Source: Manihot esculenta (lineage: Eukaryota > Streptophyta > Magnoliopsida > Malpighiales > Euphorbiaceae). From it: a stretch of 64,000 nucleotides of DNA. The stretch covers positions 15,276,295 through 15,340,294 of the forward strand of contig NC_035164.2 in NCBI RefSeq assembly GCF_001659605.2. The letters are read 5' to 3'. The notes under the pieces were generated by a model. The model made no database searches and was not told the DNA's origin. It saw nothing but the letters and a program-made list of their open reading frames with translations. Positions 58,443 to 64,000 of the stretch are shown in pieces; position 1 is the first letter of the stretch; each line of letters opens with the position of its first letter. Both the position numbers and the translations under genes were made by a program.

Positions 58443-60727
58443 TGTAACAGCCCGCTTACCGGACCATCACCGGCACTAGGATCCAGATCGGCTTAAGGCC
58501 GCTGGGACCCGTAGTAAGCCTACTGTCAACTCTGTGTACCTGATAAATCCCATACATGATCATACTTAGGCTTAAAACTGTTACTTACTCTCTTTTTTTT
58601 TTTTTTCTTTGCTTGACTATCTTGTCTTTCTGTATAACTCCCACTAAGCCTGGACTATGCATGCTCTGTCTGTATGCACTCGAAGAGTGATACCTGCTAT
58701 GGTACCATACAGTGACTACAGAGATAGAAAGACTACATTGCACCAAGCTTAGCTCATCATCATCACAACATTATCTCAATCATATATAACATAAAAGGAT
58801 CATGTGCAAAGGGATAACAAGCACTAGGGCCAAGCACAATTCTATAACTCACGATATAACTTACAATTACATCATTTCTATACATTACATAAACTCTGTA
58901 CTGTACATCATTATCATGTCCACTATTCTATACTATTACATATGCCTTTTTCCTTTGCTATCTCTTTCTCTTTCTCTTCTCTAAGGCCCTGAAAAATGGG
59001 GTTAGGGAGAGGGATGAGCTGCTAAAGCCCAGTGAGCGGAATCTATAAAAAAATCACATTTAAAACATGCTATCATATGATGCATCACTGCACAAACATT
59101 TCACATCTCGGATTGGACATGATCCCAAAACTCCCTCTGTCAGTGCCCGGCCCCCAAAGGAGCTCACACAGGTCTTTCACTAACTACTCTTGGTGCCCGA
59201 CCCTATAAGGGCTCTCACATGACTCATCCAAGGTAAATGCCCGGCCCCAAAGGAGCTCACACAGGACATACAATAATGACAGACTTATGGGCTATTGAGA
59301 TCGCCTCGGTCCAATCCACATATACAAGTAATAATGCAATGCATCAACTTGGTGAATACTAATGCAAAGCATCCTACATAAACATGGCATTAATGATGCA
59401 TGAATCATGCTAAAACAGTTCTTAACTTTTAAAATAAAGTTCTGTTCCACTCACCTCTGTCAACTGCTGAGCAGTCTCTGTAACTCTAACTCTGTGGGCC
59501 TCCTTGGTCTCTCGGGTCCGTACCTACACAGGTGGACTCAAATGAGGACCAAACTTACTTAAACATAACGCCTACTATCTCCCCAAAACCCCTCTAAAAC
59601 ATCATAGGCATGCATGGAAAAATGGGCAAAAGAAGGCTGGACTGGGCACTTTCGGCGGCTGGTTCGGCGGCCGAAACCTCCCTCCAGAGACGAAACTCAT
59701 GCATGTTCGGCGGCACCTTCGGCGGCCGAAAGCCTCGTCCAGAGACGAAACTCATGCACTTTCGGCGGCCGAACTCCCTCTTTCGGCGGCCGAAAGTCTC
59801 TTTCTCACCCAAAAGCCTAGCTTTCGGGGGCAAGGTTTGGCAGCCGAAACTGCCTCCACAAGGGGTTCGGCGGCCGAACCTTGCTTCGGCGGCCGAACCT
59901 GGATTCTCCAGAAAGGCAGAATCCGAGCACAACTCATGCTCTCAGCCTCCAAACTCCTATCAAACACCCATAACATGCATACCAACACTTCTGAACTAAC
60001 CTAAAACATAGCTCATGCATATAGAGGCCTAAATACTAGTTCAAGCCCCAAAAACAACCACAAAACTCATAGAAACTCATATGATCAACATATGCTCAAA
60101 CTCATGCTTATACCCCAAAACATGCCATAAAACTCTCCAAAACTTCTTAAAACTTGCTTTAAACATAAGGGGAGGTGAGGATCCATGCTTACCTCTTGAA
60201 GAACTAGAGGATTGATGATCCAAGCTTGGAGATAGGAGAAAACTCAATCAAACTCTCCAAGTGCTCAACTTTGCTTCCTTTTGCTCAAATCTCTAAAATA
60301 AAGCTCAAATCAAGTTAAAACATGCAAGATTTGAGGAAAACATGAGAAATCACACCAAGGAGAGCTTGAACCTACCTTTGACCCAAAAACAGAGTGTTTA
60401 ACACTCAAGTCTCGGGCAAAGGGGCTTTTGTAGTGGCCAACCGACTCTTCCTTCGGCGGCCTAACGTGCATGCGAAACCATGCAACTTTCGGCGGCCGAA
60501 CTTCACCTTCGGCGGCCGAACCTGGCTTTTGTCCCCTTGGCCTTTTCATTTTAAAACTCACTTTACGTAACTCAAAACATGCAAACATGATAAAAACACT
60601 TAAAAAACATCTTAAAAACCTTTCTTATACCCTTAGGGCAAGCTCCGACATCCTCGAATCCCGACTTCCAACGGAAAATCCGCCGGAACGTAGGAATTCC
60701 GATACCGGGGTCTAGCCGGGTATTACA
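58443..60727 (-). repeat. 5' LTR of Element 3 (2285 bp)
   Basis: Same length and ends as 50777-53061. On the minus strand splice-like sites are AAGAG/GTAAGC (GT at 60192), TGTGTAG/GTACGG (AG at 59525-59524), CAGAG/GTGAGTGG (GT at 59454) and CCATTTTTCAG/GG (AG at 58990-58989). The exon-like segment 59523-59455 is 69 bases, against 68 in Element 2. Confidence 0.96.
60425..60432 (-). promoter_or_regulatory. TATA-box position in Element 3 5' LTR, variant TACAAAAG
   Basis: Minus-strand CCACTACAAAAGCCCC lines up with CCACTATAAAAGGGTCCC in Elements 1 and 2. The T-to-C change is also in the other LTR, so it predates this insertion. Promoter strength may be altered. Confidence 0.55.
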
Positions 60728-60732
60728 ATATA
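60728..60732. repeat. Target-site duplication, right, Element 3
   Basis: ATATA, equal to 50772-50776. Confidence 0.8.
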
Positions 60733-61157
60733 CATATAGCTATTAATAACTATATATATATATATATATATATTCGCGACCTACATATAATTATTTTAGT
60801 AATTTATATTCTACTAGTGTAATTATATTAACATTGAGATAGTGTATATACATAATCTCTTAAATGGGACAAACTTTAATTAATTAATAAAATTAGTCAA
60901 ATTATACTATTATGAATATTTAAAAATTGACTGTGACTAAAAAATATAATAATTTTATATTATTATTATATATGTAGATAATAATAACAATTATTATATA
61001 TATAATTATTTTAATATATACATATATAACAAATTATATTCAACTAACTAAATTGGCTAAATAAAATAATAAAAAATATTTAATAATTAAATAATATTGA
61101 AATTATGTGTGTAATTTTATTGAAATTTTATGTTATATAAAACATATTATTAAAATC
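60733..61157. other. AT-rich DNA, no gene seen
   Basis: Continues the AT-rich sequence left of Element 3, with a (TA)n run at 60751-60771. Ends at the next LTR. Confidence 0.6.
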
Positions 61158-62523
61158 TGACGAGTGTCGAATCTATTAATTTAAAATTTACTTCCATTTT
61201 CTTTATTAATAAGAACCCACAGGGATTTTCATCCTATTTAATGTAGATGAACAATTTGAAACTTGTTTAATTTATATGAACAATTTGAAACAGAAGAATG
61301 GTTTAATATAAAAAGTGAGATGAATAAATTTTTTTTTTTTTATGAAAGTGGTTTTGCCTTGAGAAGTCAAGAAAAATAAATTTAAAAAAAAAATAAATAA
61401 TGCAATTAAAATTTGAAAAATAAATGATTAATTAAAACTTTCAGCTGAAGATGATAATCAAATTGAGTTGTTTTGTATTTGATTATTTGTTAGAAAAAAA
61501 ATAATTTATGTTATTATCTATTATTTGATTATAGTGGACAAATACGCGAATCTCAATAATTCTTTCTTATGAATAAATTAATCTGTTTCGCGCTTAAATT
61601 AATTCCTAGTTAACTAACAACCCCAACACGCGTGTAGATTTAATTAGTCAACTGCATTAAGAGATAAGAATCCAAACATTAATCAATAAAAATACGCATT
61701 TTATTTAAATCAAATCTACTAATTCCTTAATATAAACTAATATGTTAATTGCTACTTATTATTAACCCAATTAAACAATTACAGATTTAATTAAATTAAT
61801 TAGCAATATGTTGTCTTTTCAAGAGATTCAATAGACCCTTGAATTCTCAAAAAAACGACAATGGAGGTGGTGTTCTCGAATTCAGAAATTAACAGAAAAT
61901 AGAAATAAGATGAAAATAATTGAAACACATAACCTCACAACTTGAATAAAACCTCAATTTAAATTAAATTTGAACTGAAAATAATTTTTTAGCTTCTAAG
62001 GCCATAATAAAATTGCAAAAGCTAAAGAAAAGAAGAAGAAAAGAAGAAGAAAAGAAGAAAAAGAAAAGAAGAAGAAGAAGAAGAGAGAGGGGCGGCGGCA
62101 AGAGAGGAGAGGAGGGAAAGAGGGAAAATATCATGCCTAGGTTTAATTCTAGGAGCCTTTATATAGGAACAAAAAGATAAAATTTAATAATTTAAAATAA
62201 ACTCTACTACTCCTATCTTATCCTATCCTAATCTGATTGTGTTTGATTCAACTTGAAACTTATCTTATCCTTACTTATGTGGCAAAATTTGCTGAGGTGG
62301 CGCTTTCTAAAACTTTTCATCGCCTTGGGCTACAGGTTTGGCCAAAGTTGCAATCTTTCAGTCCAAAAATTATTTAATTCAGCCTCTTTTCGTTCTTTTT
62401 CTCAACTTCTGCTCAAAACCTATTCAAAATTAAATTCCAAGTAAAAATTAAATATTTATATCAAAATCATAGCAAAATTATAGAATTACATAAGGAAAAA
62501 GTCGTGAGTTTTGCAACTCATCA
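61158..62523 (-). repeat. Athila-type 3' LTR, minus strand (1366 bp)
   Basis: On the minus strand it starts TGATGAGTTGCAAAACTCAC and ends GACACTCGTCA. It is a diverged relative of the LTRs at 7494 and 22862. TATA box TATATAAA at 62165-62158, then a CT-rich leader (GAA-rich on the + strand, 62030-62094). A polypurine tract just right of it (62524-62543) shows that it is the 3' LTR of an element extending out of the window. Confidence 0.85.
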
Positions 62524-63880
62524 TATTCTCCCACACTTACACCTTTGCTTGTCCTCAAGTATAGAAATTAAAATGAAACAATAAAATACATCCCTATCCT
62601 CAACCAATCTGAAATTTAATTTGTCTAAAACAAAGAATCGAATTGTCATGCAATAGGATGATAGCAGAAATAGCTTAATTTCACCAAAGTTCACTTCAAC
62701 AAGTTTTATATTTAAAACGTGTTTCTCAAGACATAAAGTTGGTCCTAAATTCAATTTCAAGCACATAAAATATTAGAATGCCATATAACATTAAACTGTC
62801 CTTTTAAAATAATAGAATCTTACAAACTCTTAACTAGACTAATAAAATTTAAAGATTTGGGGGTTTATTATTTATTATTTATTATTTACACTTTCGACTA
62901 TATCTTGCCTAAAACCGATAAAGTGAACATAAAACAAAGGGTTATTGAACCACTTGCCCTAGGTTATTCAGCTTAGGTGACTACTAGCTCCACTCATGAT
63001 TACCTAATTAAAAGGCATGGGGCGAGTGTTTAAATGGCCCACAAAGGGGTGATACTCTCCCAAATACTGATTTTTCTGTACGGAATCACCTTAAGGGATC
63101 ACCAAGTACCGCACTACTTGGGCCAGCAGGTTGGTAACCAATTAATCTAAGTAACTAGAGGAATGGATCATAGGAGTGCATTAATTTCTACTTTTTCTTT
63201 TTCTATATTTTTTTCTTTTTTTCTTTAGCTTTTTGACTCCCCTTAATTTTCATATAAACATGTGGTCTAAACAATGTTTTTAAAGTTATTCTTAACAAAG
63301 AGCAACAATTTATTTATGGAACATGCATTCATTATCCAACTATTTGGGCAAGAACCATATTTTATAAGCTTCCAAAACAAGTCTTAAAAACAAGACTAAT
63401 AAAATAAATAATGATCAACTTATTCTATTTAAGCTAGCATACAAATGGCATAAGAACTTGAATTCTATGATAAAGGACATATCAATTTCTCATGGCAAGT
63501 AAGGAACTGTAAAAAAATTATTTATTTATTATTATTATTGTTATTTATTTTTGAATAAAATGATGCTAATACTGAAAATTATAAAAAATTAAATATGAGA
63601 AATAATTTAGCAAGTGCAAGTGCTGAGAATCATAAAAACAGATGCTTGGACAAGCCTCTAGCTCAAACAGCAAAAACGCAGAGAAGAATTAAAAATTTTC
63701 AAAAAATATTTTAGAACACAGTAAAAATATATTCCAGAATCAATCAAACTCATCAATCACAAAACACTTCTATTTCTATTCCATATCTCCCCCCACACTT
63801 ACTCCTCACATTGTCCTCAATATGGAAAAAATTCAATCAAACGGGGAAAGTTCATAAAATAAAATAAAAGTAAGTCAAAG
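62524..63880 (-). other. 3' untranslated region of a minus-strand Athila-type element
   Basis: No coding. The minus strand shows GTGTAAGTGTGGGAGAATA next to the LTR and an internal GTGTGGGGGGAGATATGG tract (63800-63783), matching 31119-32357 in order and spacing. Confidence 0.75.
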
Positions 63881-64000
63881 AGAACTTCTCTGAGGAGTAA
63901 ATTGTGTAGAACTCAAACTGGTGGTGGTTGGTATATGGTGTATGAGCATTCCCAACTGAGAGAGAATGACGTCCAATTTGGCATCAATGTGGTGCATGTT
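63881..64000 (-). CDS. C-terminal end of the extra ORF of an Athila-type element (partial)
   Basis: The minus strand reads MHHIDAKLDVILSQLGML, then IHHIPTTTSLSSTQF and a short tail to a stop, entering from the window edge. The related element at 31027-31118 reads HHIDAKLDAILSHLG and PTTTSL in the same place upstream of the same purine tract. Function unknown; the heptad-like pattern of Ile/Leu could be a short coiled coil. Confidence 0.5.

Larger units (their letters stand above)
50777..60727 (-). mobile_element. Element 3: complete Tekay-like Ty3/gypsy chromovirus (9951 bp)
   Basis: Two 2285-bp LTRs flank, on the minus strand, an initiator tRNA-Met primer-binding site, one uninterrupted Gag-Pol frame with chromodomain, and a polypurine tract. 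ATATA lies on both sides. The LTRs differ at roughly ten positions by eye, so it is recent but older than Element 2 by this measure. Its polyprotein is the same family as in Elements 1 and 2, but the LTR sequence away from promoter, leader and ends has diverged, so it is a different subfamily. Confidence 0.96.

Noticed and set aside
1..64000. tRNA, rRNA or organelle-derived inserts
   Set aside because: Read for conserved tRNA B-box and rRNA phrases; only the retrotransposon primer-binding sites resemble tRNA.

Overview
This window is plant nuclear DNA made almost entirely of transposable elements nested in one another. No intact single-copy host gene, tRNA, rRNA or CRISPR array is recognisable. 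The gene families point to a flowering plant: chromodomain Ty3/gypsy elements primed by initiator tRNA-Met, Athila-type Ty3/gypsy elements primed by tRNA-Asp, a CACTA (En/Spm) transposon with TNP2- and TNPA-type genes, and a FAR1-related pseudogene. The style suggests a dicot, but the species cannot be fixed from the sequence alone.

Layout, left to right. 1-6789: 3' part of a Tekay/Del-like chromovirus on the + strand (Element 1) with four nonsense codons and a 2282-bp 3' LTR. 6790-10685: a mosaic of Athila-type pieces (minus gag and LTR, plus 3' UTR, LTR and gag fragment), called copy A. 10680-11513: an LTR-like block. 11514-11829 and 21644-22813: one minus-strand Athila gag split by Element 2 (11830-21643). 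Element 2 is a complete Tekay-like chromovirus with 2236-bp near-identical LTRs, AAGGG target duplication and an uninterrupted polyprotein frame. 22156-26053 is copy B of the 6790-10685 mosaic. It runs on into a decayed + strand Athila pol (26 to 30 kb), an extra ORF (30-31 kb) and a 3' LTR (32358-33746). 33747-35397: minus-strand gag-protease remnant of another Ty3-like element. 35.9-40.2 kb: very AT-rich DNA with no gene seen. 40190-50028: a FAR1-related pseudogene split by an 8.6-kb CACTA transposon (40494-49107, target duplication TAT). 50777-60727: a complete minus-strand Tekay-like chromovirus (Element 3) with 2285-bp LTRs and an uninterrupted polyprotein frame. 61158-64000: 3' LTR and 3' internal part of another minus-strand Athila-type element that leaves the window.

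How it fits together. Elements 2 and 3 have what an autonomous LTR retrotransposon needs: LTR promoters, primer-binding site, Gag-Pro-RT-RNaseH-IN-chromodomain frame, polypurine tract and target duplications. Element 1 is a dead relative. The CACTA element has a TNPA-like gene that reads well and a TNP2-like gene with two in-frame stops, so by itself it is probably not autonomous.

Insertion order can be read from the nesting. The Athila mosaic formed and was duplicated first. Element 1 then landed only in copy A and Element 2 only in copy B. The most unusual signals are a shared set of splice-like sites in the long LTR leaders, clusters of a short GC-rich hairpin motif near the LTR promoters, a hairpin next to the polypurine tract, the transition-type stops in Element 1, and a GC-rich minisatellite in the CACTA leader exon.
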